Below, one piece after another: positions 1 to 14,745 of a stretch of 64,000 nt of DNA. Made by a program: the position numbers and the translations under genes. Location of the stretch: assembly GCA_037577475.1 (NCBI GenBank), contig CM075194.1:1152501-1216500 (forward strand), given 5' to 3'. Within the stretch, counting starts at the first letter, position 1. The number at the start of each line of letters is the position of its first letter. The stretch comes from Chaunax sp. Z400 (taxonomy: Eukaryota; Chordata; Actinopteri; Lophiiformes; Chaunacidae). The notes beneath the pieces were generated by a model. The model did not search any database and had not been told where the DNA came from. It was given only the letters and a program-made list of their open reading frames with translations.

Positions 1-370
1 TAGGTACAGCAGGTAAACAGTCGGTAACAGATAGGTACAGCAGGTAAACAGTCGGTAACAGATAGGTACAGCAGGTAAACAGTCGGTAACAGATAGGTAC
101 AGCAGGTAAACAGTCGGTAACAGATAGGTACAGCAGGTAAACAGTCGGTAACAGATAGGTACGGCAGGTAAACAGTCGGTAACAGATAGGTACGGCAGGT
201 AAACAGTCGGTAACAGATAGGTACAGCAGGTAAACAGTCGGTAACAGACATGTACAACAGGTAAACAGTCAGTAACAGACATGTACAGCAGGTAAACAGT
301 CAGTAACAGACAGGTACAGCAGGTAAACAGTCAGTAACAGACAGGTACAGCAGGTAAACAGTCAGTAACG
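1..370. repeat. 31-bp minisatellite in an mta1 intron
   Basis: About twelve head-to-tail copies of a 31-bp unit beginning taggtacagcaggtaaacag. The first copies are nearly identical. Copies after about position 170 carry point changes (acggc for acagc, then acatg/acagg variants and cagtcagtaac for cagtcggtaac), so divergence grows toward the right end. The array is cut by the left window edge, so its true length is unknown. It lies upstream of the first visible mta1 exon, hence in an intron. Confidence 0.95.
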
Positions 371-595
371 GGTAACTTTCATGTCTTTGATTTGATTGAT
401 TTCTTCTCCGGTCATTAATTTTGACAATATTCACTTTATTTAGCTTTGTATTTTTCATTTTTCACAGTTTGACTGACGTCTAATTATAAACCTGTTCTTT
501 TAAAAAATGAGTCAAATGTCAAACGTTTCATTCAGACATTTGCTTTAATCAATCAATCAACAATCAATAAATTCTATTTCATTGGTTTTTAAATC
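371..595. other. AT-rich intronic sequence, nothing recognised
   Basis: Unique-looking AT-rich sequence between the minisatellite and a fold-back repeat. No exon, RNA gene or motif could be supported. Confidence 0.5.
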
Positions 596-973
596 AAAGT
601 TGAAAAGTAATAATTCTGTCATCATCTCCTCACCTTCATTCTGATGGAAAGTCAGGTGAAGTTTTTCTGAAGCTTCACAGTAAACCTTCGCTGCAGCGTT
701 CTGCTAAAGACTAGATTTAATAAACATTAAATGACTCCATACAGCTAATATGAGCTAATCCACATCTCCAGAAGATCCCAGACTGATTTAAAAAGACTAT
801 TTAAACCCTTTTTAAGGTACAATCTTCAGTGTAGCCTCGAAGCTAAAAGTGTTAGCGCTCCCCTGTAGTGAGGTGAGCATGGAGCAGGTGAACACTGAGG
901 TACTTCCTCAGACGTGATGCTGGTGTGTTGATGTTGACTGAATAATCGTTTTGAGTGAACTGTTCCTTTAAAT
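596..973. repeat. fold-back dispersed repeat (GGAACAGTTCA family), compact copy
   Basis: The copy shows the family landmarks in order: a degenerate left end, a ctcacc...gatggaaagtcaggtgaag block, tctgctaaa, atgactccatacagct, cagactgatttaaaaaga, and tagcctcgaagctaaaagtgttagc at the apex. After a short loop it closes with gtgaactgttcctttaaat, which is the inverted left end seen in other copies. The same family recurs near 7.6, 13.0, 25.1, 31.6, 40.5, 45.9, 49.1 and 55.6 kb. No coding potential is seen, so it is probably a non-autonomous DNA element. It sits in the mta1 intron about 50 bp upstream of an exon. Confidence 0.75.
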
Positions 974-1023
974 GTGGGTCTTGAACCTTTCTAATCATGT
1001 TATTCTTTCTCTACCTCAACCAG

Positions 1024-5502
<4,479 letters not shown>

Positions 5503-5526
<24 letters not shown>

Positions 5527-5563
5527 AAGCTCTGGGAACGGCCTCTACTCCAAAACCAGTCAG
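5503..5563 (+). other. mta1: possible alternative mta1 exon in a shifted frame
   Basis: A 61-nt stretch follows ccctgcag and ends in a strong donor, CAG|gtgaga. In the mta1 frame it ends at once (DEVHELD, stop). One base later it stays open as MKYMNWTESSGNGLYSKTSQ, and the MNW word resembles the KRRRMNW region of the usual MTA1 tail. The 36-nt interval 5467-5502 begins gtgagt and ends ctgcag. It is divisible by three and so short that either splicing or read-through leaves the same frame. A sequencing indel, an unusual splice, or chance are all possible. Confidence 0.4.
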
Positions 5564-6030
5564 GTGAGACACAGGACTGGGTTTTTTGTGTCATTCATGG
5601 CTTCAGTTTCAGTCCTGATTCCCTTCATGTTCACACTGATCACCATCAGTAAATAGATTTCAGGTTTGACTCCACAAATCAAACCACAGGGACACTTCGA
5701 CATTTTACTGGATTTTACTGTGATGAAACATTCTGGTGACCAACTCTTTCTGTGACAGTGAACGCAGCACAGCCCTGATCAGCTGTCTGGTTCAGCACAA
5801 ATCACACTGACTGATATCATTCTGTGGAATATGACGAACATGTCTGGTTGATTATGACACTTTTTAAATCTTTCTAAAACATCTGCATTGCAGATTTATC
5901 TTATTATTTACCCTCGACAACCACAATGACTTAAATCCATCATTAGAAATCTATTCAATCTCACCTTTGTTTCAGACAAGTTGTTTTCTAACAGCTGCTC
6001 AGCTTCTGTACCGTTACTGAACCTGAGTCA

Positions 6031-6897
6031 GGTAGAATGTATGAGACGCTGGCTAACCTGGTAGAATGTATGTAAGACACTGGCTCACCTGGAAGGATGT
6101 ATGTAGGATGCTGGCTAACCTGGTAGAATGTATGTAAGACACTGGCTAACCTGGAAGGATGTATGAGACGCTGGCTAACCTGGTAGAATGTATGAGATGC
6201 TGGCTAACCTGGAAGGATGTATGTAGGACGCTGGCTAACCTGGAAGGATGTATGTAGGACGCTGGCTAACCTGGTAGCATGTATGTAAGACGCTGGCTAA
6301 CCTGGAAGGATGTATGTAGGACGCTGGCTAACCAGGTAGCATGTATGTAAGACGCTGGCTAACCCGGTGGCATGTATGTAGGACGCTGGCTAACCCGGTA
6401 GCATGTATGTAAGACGCTGGCTAACCCGGTAGCATGTATGTAGGACGCTGGCTAACCCGGTAGGATCTATGTAGGACGCCGGCTAACCCGGTAGGATGTA
6501 TGAGACGCTGGCTAACCCGGTAGGATGTATGAGACGCTGGCTAACCCGGTAGGATGTATGAGACGCTGGCTAACTCAGTAGAATGAATGTAGGACGCTGG
6601 CTAACCTGGAAGGATGTATGTAGGACGCTGGCTAACCTGGAAGGATGTATGTAGGATGCTGGCTAACCTGGTAGCATGTATGTAAGACGCTGGCTAACCC
6701 GGTAGCATGTATGTGGGATGCTGGTAAACCCGGTAGGATGTATGACACGCTGGCTAACCTGGTAGCATGTATGTAAGACGCTGGCTAACCCGGTAGCATG
6801 TATGTAGGATGCTGGCTAACCCGGTAGGATGTATGAGACGCTGGATAACTCGGTAGGATGTATGTAGGACGCTGGCTAACCTGGAAGGATGTATGTT
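6031..6897. repeat. 31-bp minisatellite, about 28 copies
   Basis: Variable copies of a 31-bp unit such as ggctaacctggaaggatgta followed by tgtaggacgct. Some copies are 27 bp because one gtag is missing (atgtatgagacgctgg). Internal variants (aaggatg, tagaatg, tagcatg, cccggt) occur in runs, suggesting block duplications. It lies between the two possible last mta1 exons. Confidence 0.95.
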
Positions 6898-6946
6898 GGA
6901 CTCTGCGGTGATTACATTACAACATGTCTTCTGTGTGTTCTTGCAG

Positions 6947-7535
6947 CAGAGGTGGACGTGACATGGAAAGACATTTTCCAGTAAACCACAGTTGAGGGGA
7001 ACTGGGAGGAGACGAAACCATTGGCGACCTTTCTTCAGTCAGAACGGGTCTGTCACGCCGCTGAAGACCAATCGATAATCGATGGCTGTGGTCAATCAGA
7101 AGACGAGCCTGACTGTACAGGACTGTGTTTATTACTCATTTCTCGTTCTAACTGTAATGTAATTATTGTTATTGTTATTTTTTTTTACCAACTATAACTC
7201 AGCTTATTGTTTGTCGATCAAACGATGGAACTCGTGAAGTTTCATGAAAATGCTTGCAGAGCCCTGAGGAAGAGGGTGAAGGACTGTAACATAAGCCGCT
7301 CGCATTGTTTCTGTTTTAACAAGTTAAAATCAAGGAGATGCACTTTTATTTCAGCGACACGTTAACTCTTCTGTTTCCATGGATTTGAATGAAATCTTCT
7401 GTTTCGTGAGGCGGCCCCGCTCTTCGGCCGGAGAGGTTTAACTTATTGAGAAAGACTTGCTGTTTTTTCTACCTTTTTCACAAGTACTGCATCAATGCTT
7501 AGATAATGGAATTAAAAAAAGATCATTGATTTCCC
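6947..7535 (+). other. mta1: candidate terminal exon / 3' UTR of mta1
   Basis: A strong acceptor (cttctgtgtgttcttgcag) precedes 6947. Joined after CAG at 5563 it reads RWT or QRWT then stop, so most of this exon would be 3' UTR. It ends at an ATTAAA signal with GT-rich sequence beyond. If the protein stops at 5526 instead, this would be an untranslated exon. Confidence 0.5.
7511..7516 (+). terminator. poly(A) signal ATTAAA, likely mta1 3' end
   Basis: ATTAAA followed about 10-35 bases later by cattgatttcccttcttctg and ttggtgctcag, a T/GT-rich downstream element. It is the best candidate for the mta1 transcript end in the interval before the next gene. Confidence 0.5.
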
Positions 7536-7610
7536 TTCTTCTGTTGGTGCTCAGACTTGTTCTTTCTCTAAAATCACACATTTACACCACATGATCAGAA
7601 TTATAAAACA

Positions 7611-7715
7611 TTAAAGGAACAGCTCAACCACAAAATAAAATCATTATCATCTCATCCCCATGATGACGGAAAGTCTGTTAGACGTTTCTGGAGCTTCTAA
7701 GTGATGCTGCGTTCT
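7611..7715 (+). repeat. fold-back family fragment (left arm)
   Basis: Begins taaaggaacagctcaacca, then a catctcatccccatgatga...ggaaagtctg block and ttctggagcttc, matching the left arm of the fold-back family. The rest of the element is missing or too diverged to align by eye. Confidence 0.6.
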
Positions 7716-8289
7716 GGAGTCCATGCTGTTATTTTTTGTTTGTCCGCTCATCTGCAGATCGATGCTGATCTCAGAGAATTATTTTCAGCTGCTCCCCTCC
7801 TGTCTTTATGTGGAGAATAGCATCTGTTAAGTATTTTACTACCTACCATTAATGTCAGGTTGAACTCTTTATGTGGTCGGTGAGCGTACAGATAACGTTA
7901 TTAGGATCACTGAGCGGTTGTTCACGTCTCATTGAAGAACGAGCGTTTCAGTGACGGTCTGTGTTTGGTTCTCGTGTGTCATCACATTTCATCATTTTAC
8001 CCAGTAAGCCTTTTTCTTTTGTTTACCTGTGAATCACGACACAGAAACCATTACAGCAGAGATGGGTGGAGGTAGTGATCACATGTTAGTGAACATGATA
8101 TCTCACACAACCTTCCATAGGAGGTAACAGGAACGCACACCGACACGCAGACAAAAGTCAACCTGGCCGAGGATCACGGACTCAACACAAAGGACTTGTT
8201 TGATCTGAATGAATTCTTCAATAGTGAAAACATCCAGACGTTTTATTTTGGAAATATGTTTCAGGAAATAATAAAAAATCACTTGGTGT

Positions 8290-8530
8290 GATAATAATTA
8301 CACAAACATCACAAGAAACAACAAATCAACTAACCAACAAATCACCAAGCGACAGATCAACCAGCCAACCAACCAACCAACAACTCAACTAACCAACAAT
8401 TCAACTAACTAACCAGCCAACCAACAAGTCAACTAACCAACCAATCAACCAACCAGTCAACTAACTAACCAACCAACTAGCCAACTAACCAACCAACAAA
8501 TCAACTAACAAATCAACCAGCAAGCCGCGT
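8290..8530. repeat. degenerate CAAC/CAAT/CTAA tetranucleotide tract
   Basis: About 240 bp of accaaccaacaa, caactaaccaac and tcaactaac words in mixed order with no fixed long period. No coding potential. Confidence 0.85.
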
Positions 8531-9309
8531 AGCTTAGCTAGAAACAGGCACAATCAATTCAATCAATATTCAGCAGATTATACATAATATTTTGAGCTTT
8601 GGGTGGATTTAGTTATATTTGAACAAATTTTGTCTTGTTTGCAGTCTTTGTCATTAGCTAAACTAGCTAATTTTCTCATGGCTGTAAGCTAACAATTGGT
8701 TCATATGATGAAACAGATGTTGCTTCATGTTCCTAAAAGGTTCTTAATTAGCCAGTTAGCTTGGTTGGTAATAGTCCAACACATATAACCATAAAACCAC
8801 GTTTTAGTTTTATTTTACAATTTGTTTTTGTTTAGTTTTGAGCAGATGATTTATGAATAATGGAGTTTTGGTTGTGCTGTTGGACAGATTTTGTTGTATT
8901 TGGACAGAAGTTAGCTCTTCCTCTATTTCCTTCCTGTCTTACAACTTTATTCTGTTAATAGTCTTTTTTTCCTCATAAAATTTTGATTTTATTCTCGTAA
9001 TATGACTTTTTCTTGAAAAACTACATTAACTTTTGTAAAACAATCACTTTTTTCTCATACATGTGTTTCTGATGGACTTTTTTTTAAATCTGTGAAGGCT
9101 TGTTTGGAAACAAAGGTAAGGATAGAATATTTCTAATGTTATAATTTTATAAGTATTCTGGGTGAATTTCATTACTGTCGCACGTGGCCTGCTGTTTCCA
9201 GTCCTTATGCTAAGCTAACCTAGCTAACGTTAGCTAATAATGACATAGAGATGAATGTCGTCCTCTCATAGTTGTGTTGATGACGTCATGTCTTGGTGCT
9301 ACATTCAGG
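8531..9309. other. AT-rich intergenic sequence between mta1 and tmem229b
   Basis: Contains short gctaactagctaa-type words (around 8650-8760 and 9210-9235) common in repeats of this window, and T-rich stretches. No gene or structured element supported. Confidence 0.5.
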
Positions 9310-9602
9310 GTCACAGCGTTACTCGTGTTCTCCAGCGTCAGCCTGGAACCAGCAGTGCGGAGATCTGCTCACTGGGCTGCGGACAGGAAGCGGTTAACTG
9401 AGGATGGAGGTGATTGTGTCTGAGCTGCTGCTGCTGCTGCTGCAGTGAACTTAAATGTGTCACTTTTCAACCGGAGACACGGCGGAGGAGAAGCCGGACG
9501 AGCAGCGGACGATCACCGCGGCATCCTGGACAACCTGTCCGTGTGATGCGTCTGATCGGCGGGCTGCGGGCTGCGGGAGACACCGCAGAGCTCCGGCTGA
9601 AG
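9310..9602 (+). promoter_or_regulatory. tmem229b: CpG-rich candidate promoter and 5' UTR exon of tmem229b
   Basis: GC content and CpG number rise sharply here (gacacggcggaggagaagcc, gcggacgatcaccgcggc, cgtctgatcggcgggctgcg), unlike the AT-rich flanks. The block ends at a clean splice donor, ctgaag|gtagga, after position 9602. The next strong acceptor before the tmem229b coding exon is at 17002, so a noncoding first exon spliced to 17003 fits. The transcription start cannot be fixed. Short open frames here carry no recognisable protein. The link to tmem229b is inferred from order and strand only. Confidence 0.5.
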
Positions 9603-10314
9603 GTAGGAAGAAACCCGCACTGACTCATGTCTGCTGCAGACAGGTTCTCAACATGTCAGGGTGAAGAAGCTGATCATGATAACAACATGTATGTTTAACT
9701 TATATGTGGGGTTTGCTTTTCAAATCGCGTCTTTAATGTTTGTTTTTTATTAGTTAGAGTTTTTCAGTCCTAAATTCTTTCCACTGTAATTAACTTCTTG
9801 TTAAAAACCTTCCTCTTCGTGTTTAAGGCTCAGCTGCTCTGTTACACCTGTTTAAACCCAGACTGGCTCACAAAGCCCTGCAGGAACCGGTGTCCGGTAA
9901 CGTGGAGGTTTTGCTTTGGAGGGTTTCTGTTTCCTTTAGTGCGGTTTTAAGGTGCTTCTTTCTGATGTGGAGAAACCCGCACTGCTCAGTGGAAGGACGC
10001 GTGATGCTGCAGCCGGTTCTGCGCATTGCTCCGTAGTTTCCAGGGACAGAATGAGATGATCTTGGATTGGACTGTGAGCATGTAGCGCGATAAACACCGG
10101 TCTGCAGAGCTTCACTCCTGTCTTTATTTAAATCTTTACATTTGTGGGTGCGCTTTGCAGAAACATGGTGCTGCATGTGGCCGTTCATACAGGGCTGTAG
10201 CTGCTTTACATGAGATAATCTCTCTATTTACAGTATAATCATATGGTTCATGTCAGGAATGTAAAACCAAAATGTTTGTGTGTCTTTGAATAGAGGTGGA
10301 TCTGATTAACAGCT
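9603..10314. other. tmem229b intron, start
   Basis: Mixed-composition sequence with no recognised element. A 106-codon open frame on the - strand (9868-10188) has no recognisable motif or family resemblance. Confidence 0.45.
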
Positions 10315-10716
10315 GATGGGATGCAGGTGATGAAATAATCCATCATTAATGAGGAAAATATTGATGACATCACCTGCAGTGATCCCCCAGCAGCAGAAAC
10401 CAGAAGTGTGTCTCTGCCGTCTGTGACATTTACCCACAATGCACAGCAGCTTAACTTCATTAATGATTTAAATTTACAACATGCAGACAGAATCTAATGT
10501 TAATGAATGTTCTGTGTCCTTCTACACATCCTAAAGGTCTCACACAGTCCAGGTTCACACAGTGAAACAGTTTGGTTTAGAACAGACGTCCTCCTGATAA
10601 ATCCTGAGGCTCCACTAGAGGTGACGTCAAATGTTCATGAGAATGGAGTCTCTAAATCAGAGACAATCATTGGTTCAGGTGGATGAAAATGTTATGATGT
10701 CAGAGCTGATCTGTGC
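10315..10716 (+). repeat. dispersed repeat family B, copy 1 (longest)
   Basis: Starts gatgggatgcaggtgatgaa and runs through acccacaatgcacagcagct, ttcattaatgatttaaat, acatcctaaaggtctcacac and gagacaatcattggttcagg to gtgcatcactagtg. Near-identical copies lie at 31333-31539 (truncated) and 44275-44700. The first 60 bp contain an inverted pair, gcaggtgatg and catcacctgc, that could form a hairpin. No reading frame is shared between copies. Family unrecognised; probably a short non-autonomous mobile element. Confidence 0.85.
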
Positions 10717-11049
10717 ATCACTAGTGTATAACCAGCAGAGTTACATCATCACTAGTGTGAACCAGCAGAGTTACATCATCACTAGTGTGTAACCAGCAGA
10801 GTTACATCATCACTAGTGTGTAACCAGCAGAGTTACATCATCACTAGTGTGTAACCAGCAGAGTTACATCATCACTAGTGTGTAACCAGCAGAGTTACAT
10901 CATCACTAGTGTATAACCAGCAGAGTTACATCATCACTAGTGTGAACCAGCAGAGTTACATCATCACTAGTGTGTAACCAGCAGAGTTACATCATCACTA
11001 GTGTGTAACCAGCAGAGTTACATCATCACTAGTGTGTAACCAGCAGAGT
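10717..11049 (+). repeat. 31-bp minisatellite grown from the end of family B
   Basis: About eleven copies of the unit gtgtaaccagcagagttaca + tcatcactagt (31 bp; 30-bp variants lack one base). The 44.3-44.7 kb copy of the same dispersed repeat has only one such unit at the corresponding end, so this array is a local tandem amplification of the repeat's terminus. Confidence 0.95.
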
Positions 11050-12984
11050 GTTATCTGGTGGACGTTGCCACTAACGAGTTACGCCGATACTGATAAGTCA
11101 TATTGATATTGACCAAACAGATTAATCAGTCTTCTAACCAGAACATGTATTAACTAATAATTGGCAGAAAAAGGCAGTATGGAAATGACAAAGATACGTT
11201 TTTTTTGTCAACATAACTTTTAAAGAGAAAATATTCCTTCAGTGTTGGTCACAGAAATGTTTATTGGATTAAAGAATATTGTCTGATATATGACTACGTT
11301 TTTTAACTTAAATATTATTATTTGCCTCTAAAATTCAGTATCAGTATCTGTTGTAGATTTTCAATACTGTATGAAAGTTAGCTTTATGTTAGACCAAACA
11401 ACATTTAACGGCATCTTAAATATTCTCTTCAGAAAACACTTCAGCTGAAAACCTCTTTAGTTTTTGACGTTTGTCTTTAAAACCCTCGCGAAGCAGCCAG
11501 CATCAATTATGCATCGTCAGTGATCGATTATAAAGCTTCTTTGTCCGATAACAGATTAACACTTGAATGCCTCCCTCCATTAGACGCATTACTGTCCACA
11601 ACACCACGACGACATGTTAGGAAATCTCCTGCTTTCTCTGTAGCTGCTCCAACACTTCTAATCTATGGGGTCGTGACCCACATGCTATTCAGGACAGAGG
11701 GCTTAAGCTCCATGTCTTCAGCTCTTTTCATTAAACTGCAAAAGAGCTCAAGAGCTGTAAAGAGAGTGTCGGGGAGTCATGGGGGAGAGAGGAGACACTT
11801 TCAGAGAGGGTTTGAACTGTAAAGGTCAGTTTTGTTGAAAGGCAGGGAGACAGAAGAACAACAGAGAGTCTGGAAACGTTTCACTCAGCAGAACAGATTA
11901 AAAGTCAGAGTCGAGTGAAACAGATGATCAGCTGCTGATCAGCTGATGGTTTGGTTTTATGCTGTCGTGCTGAATGATGACGACAGAACTCAGAACATGT
12001 TTATATGTAAACAGACACATGATCTGATCGGACCGTCTCATTCAGGTCACATGACCACGAACCCGATATGGATCCAATCTAAATCTGATTTGAGATCAGA
12101 TTTGAGTCACATTAAGACAACAAATAGGAACTGAGCCTCTTCAGCCTGGTGATGTGATCGTAGCCTCAGCATCAGGGACACCTTTAAGCTGCCAGGAGGC
12201 TTCATCAGACTGTCCTCGCTGGCCTGCGTCAGGCTTCAGGTGGATGCTGTGTTCAGTCCCATTCAGGCCATCATGACAGAATCTGTTAGCTCGACATGTA
12301 GCTGCATGACAGAAGGGCGTAATGCACCATCATCCCTAAAGCCGTTGGCTTCCTGCTGTCTCACATGACAATGGAGTTCAGTAACACACCAGGGATCAGT
12401 CTGTTTAGTCCTACCTGACCGGTTTTTACATGACACATGTAAACATGAGGAAGCAAACAGGACTCCGCCTTCAGGTTCATGTGAACTTTAACAAACTTCA
12501 GCACAAAGTCAAGGACAAACCGGATCAATAGAGCCGTTTGGATCTGAAGCTCTGTTTACATCCATCCTCTGACTATAAAGTTATACGAGCCTCTGCCAAC
12601 CTTTAGTCGCAGCCCTGATGGCGTCTCTCCAGCTCGATCAGGAGCTGTATTTTGTTTGTGATACTCGGATACTTTATGTATCTCTGGATTCAGGGAGGAT
12701 GGAGAGGTGTGCTAGTTTTCAGTGAGACTGCAGTTACAGAAATAGAATAACTAGTTGTTTACGTTTTCAGTGTCAGTTTGTTTGTGTGAAGCGTTTGTTC
12801 AGAACACAGAAGACAACAACCTGAACTTATTTTATACGCTGGACCTGAGGGGCGAGCTGAGGAGAATCCTGATTGGCTCTGACTCAGAACTCGAGGACAT
12901 GCCGTCGCAGCGACTGGTCAATCATCAGGTAGCCACACCGACACTTGTCTTACCCTCAGAATGTATGTAACAGAGAAATGATGC
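11050..12984. other. tmem229b intron, no gene recognised
   Basis: Mostly unique sequence. A small self-complementary spot, tctgatttgagatcagattt, lies near 12084. Open frames of 62-100 codons (11520, 11946, 12755) show no domain or codon pattern of a real protein. Confidence 0.45.
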
Positions 12985-12989
12985 AGTAT

Positions 12990-13126
12990 TATCCTTAAAG
13001 GAACAGTTCACCCACAAATGGACATTCAGTCATTATCTGCTCATCAACATACTGATGGAGTTTCTTAGTCTACAAAACATTTCTGAAGCTTCTCAGTTAA
13101 GCAGAGTTACAGCATTCTGCTAAACA
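12990..13126 (+). repeat. fold-back family, left arm, leading into a tandem array
   Basis: Begins aaggaacagttcacccacaa, then ttatctgctcatcaacatac, gatggagtttcttagtctac and gcattctgctaaacacccga. This is the family's left arm up to the ctgaagaagatggagactag segment, which is then amplified in the following array. The rest of the arm and the right arm are absent on the far side. Confidence 0.85.
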
Positions 13127-14250
13127 CCCGAAGAAGGAGACGAGTTTAAAACACCTGAAGAAGAAGAAGGAGACGAGTTTAAAACTCCTGAAGAAGAAGA
13201 TGGAGACTAGTTTAAAACTCCTGAAGAAGAAGATGGAGACTAATTTAAAACTCCTGAAGAAGAAGATGGAGACTAGTTTAAAACACCTGAAGAAGAAGAT
13301 GGAGACTAGTTTAAAACACCTGAAGAAGATGGAGACTAGTTTAAAAACACCCGAAGAAGATGGAGACGAGTTTAAAACACCTGAAGAAGAAGATGGAGAC
13401 GAGTTTAAAAACACCTGAAGAAGATGGAGACGAGTTTAAAAACACCTGAAGAAGATGGAGACTAGTTTAAAAACACCTGAAGAAGATGGAGACGAGTTTA
13501 AAACACCTGAAGAAGAAGATGGAGATGAGTTTAAAAACACCCGAAGAAGATGGAGACTAGTTTAAAACTCCTGAAGAAGAAGATGGAGACGAGTTTAAAA
13601 CACCTGAAGAAGATAGAGACGAGTTTAAATCACCTGAAGAAGATGGAGACTAGTTTAAAAACACCTGAAGAAGATGGAGACTAGTTTAAAACACCTGAAG
13701 AAGATGGAGACTAGTTTAAAAACACCTGAAGAAGATGGAGACTAGTTTAAAAACACCTGAAGAAGATGGAGACTAGTTTAAAACACCTGAAGAAGATGGA
13801 GACGAGTTTAAAACACCTGAAGAAGAAGATGGAGATGAGTTTAAAACACCTGAAGAAGATAGAGACTAGTTTAAAACACCTGAAGAAGATGGAGACTAGT
13901 TTAAAACACCTGAAGAAGATGGAGACTAGTTTAAAACACCTGAAGAAGGTGGAGACTAGTTTAAAACACCTGAAGAAGGTGGAGACGAGTTTAAAAACAC
14001 CCGAAGAAGATGGAGACGAGTTTAAAACACCTGAAGAAGATAGAGACCTGTTTAAAACACCTGAAGAAGATGGTGACTAGTTTAAAACACCTGAAGAAGA
14101 AGATGGAGAGTAGTTTAAAACACCTGAAGAAGAAGATGGAGAGTAGTTTAAAACACCTGAAGAAGAAGATGGAGACTAGTTTAAAACACCTGAAGAAGAA
14201 GATGGAGACTAGTTTAAAACACCTGAAGAAGATAGAGACGAGTTTAAAAA
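13127..14250. repeat. 31-34-bp minisatellite, roughly 34 copies
   Basis: Unit cctgaagaagatggagacta + gtttaaaacac (31 bp), with 32-bp (extra a) and 34-bp (extra aag) variants. The unit equals an internal segment of the fold-back repeat, seen as a single copy in other members (for example agaagatggcgactagttgt near 55665). Because 31-34-bp units mix frames, Lys/Leu-rich and Phe/Ser-rich open frames up to 110 codons appear on both strands; these are artefacts. Confidence 0.97.
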
Positions 14251-14466
14251 TGTAAAACAAACAAACAAACCAACAGAGAATGGTTCTCAGTTGATGGTAT
14301 CCTGTACCTCCACTAAGGCCCAACAGTCCCCTTAAATTCAGTCAAACCTGATCCAGAATCAGCTGACAGCCCTGGAACCATAATTTCAGAGTCAACCGCT
14401 AAGACAATAAAACAATGTAGATGAAATCATTATCTCCATCAGGAACAATAGCAGGTCGTCAATAAA

Positions 14467-14745
14467 AAGGAGAACAAAGTTAAACTAAGGTGGATCTGGA
14501 TTTTATTTGGATCAGCACCAGATTGATCTCACAGATACCAACCGCCTAAATATACTAGATTGTTTTTCCATCAGTATCCATGTTACACCCTGAGAAATAA
14601 AAGACAATGAGAAAATAATATTCTTTATCTGCCACTTTATCCAGAAACGGCCCAAAATTTAATGGGGTCTATTCTCAACTTTACTGGGGATCCGTTCAGT
14701 AGTTTTTGTCTAATCCTGCTGACAAACCAACAAACAAACATCCCC
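14467..14745 (-). repeat. dispersed repeat family C copy (GGTCATGTGATC / AATCCTGCTGACAAAC)
   Basis: Contains gtggatctggatttt, ttcagtagtttttgtctaat and cctgctgacaaaccaacaaa, landmarks of a family also found at 19.4, 19.7, 22.2, 27.3, 32.5, 36.0, 46.1-46.8 and 59.1-59.6 kb. In the opposite orientation it reads ggaggtcatgtg ... gtttgtttgtc.gcaggattacacaaa. Noncoding; class unknown. Confidence 0.65.

Noticed and set aside
1..370. CRISPR-like direct repeats (also the arrays at 6031, 10717 and 13127)
   Set aside because: Units are contiguous with no unique spacers, there are no cas genes, and the genome is vertebrate; these are minisatellites.
13097..14323. Lys/Leu/His-rich and Phe/Ser-rich open frames up to 110 codons
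   Set aside because: Both strands are open because of the 31-34-bp minisatellite; units of different length shift frame repeatedly.
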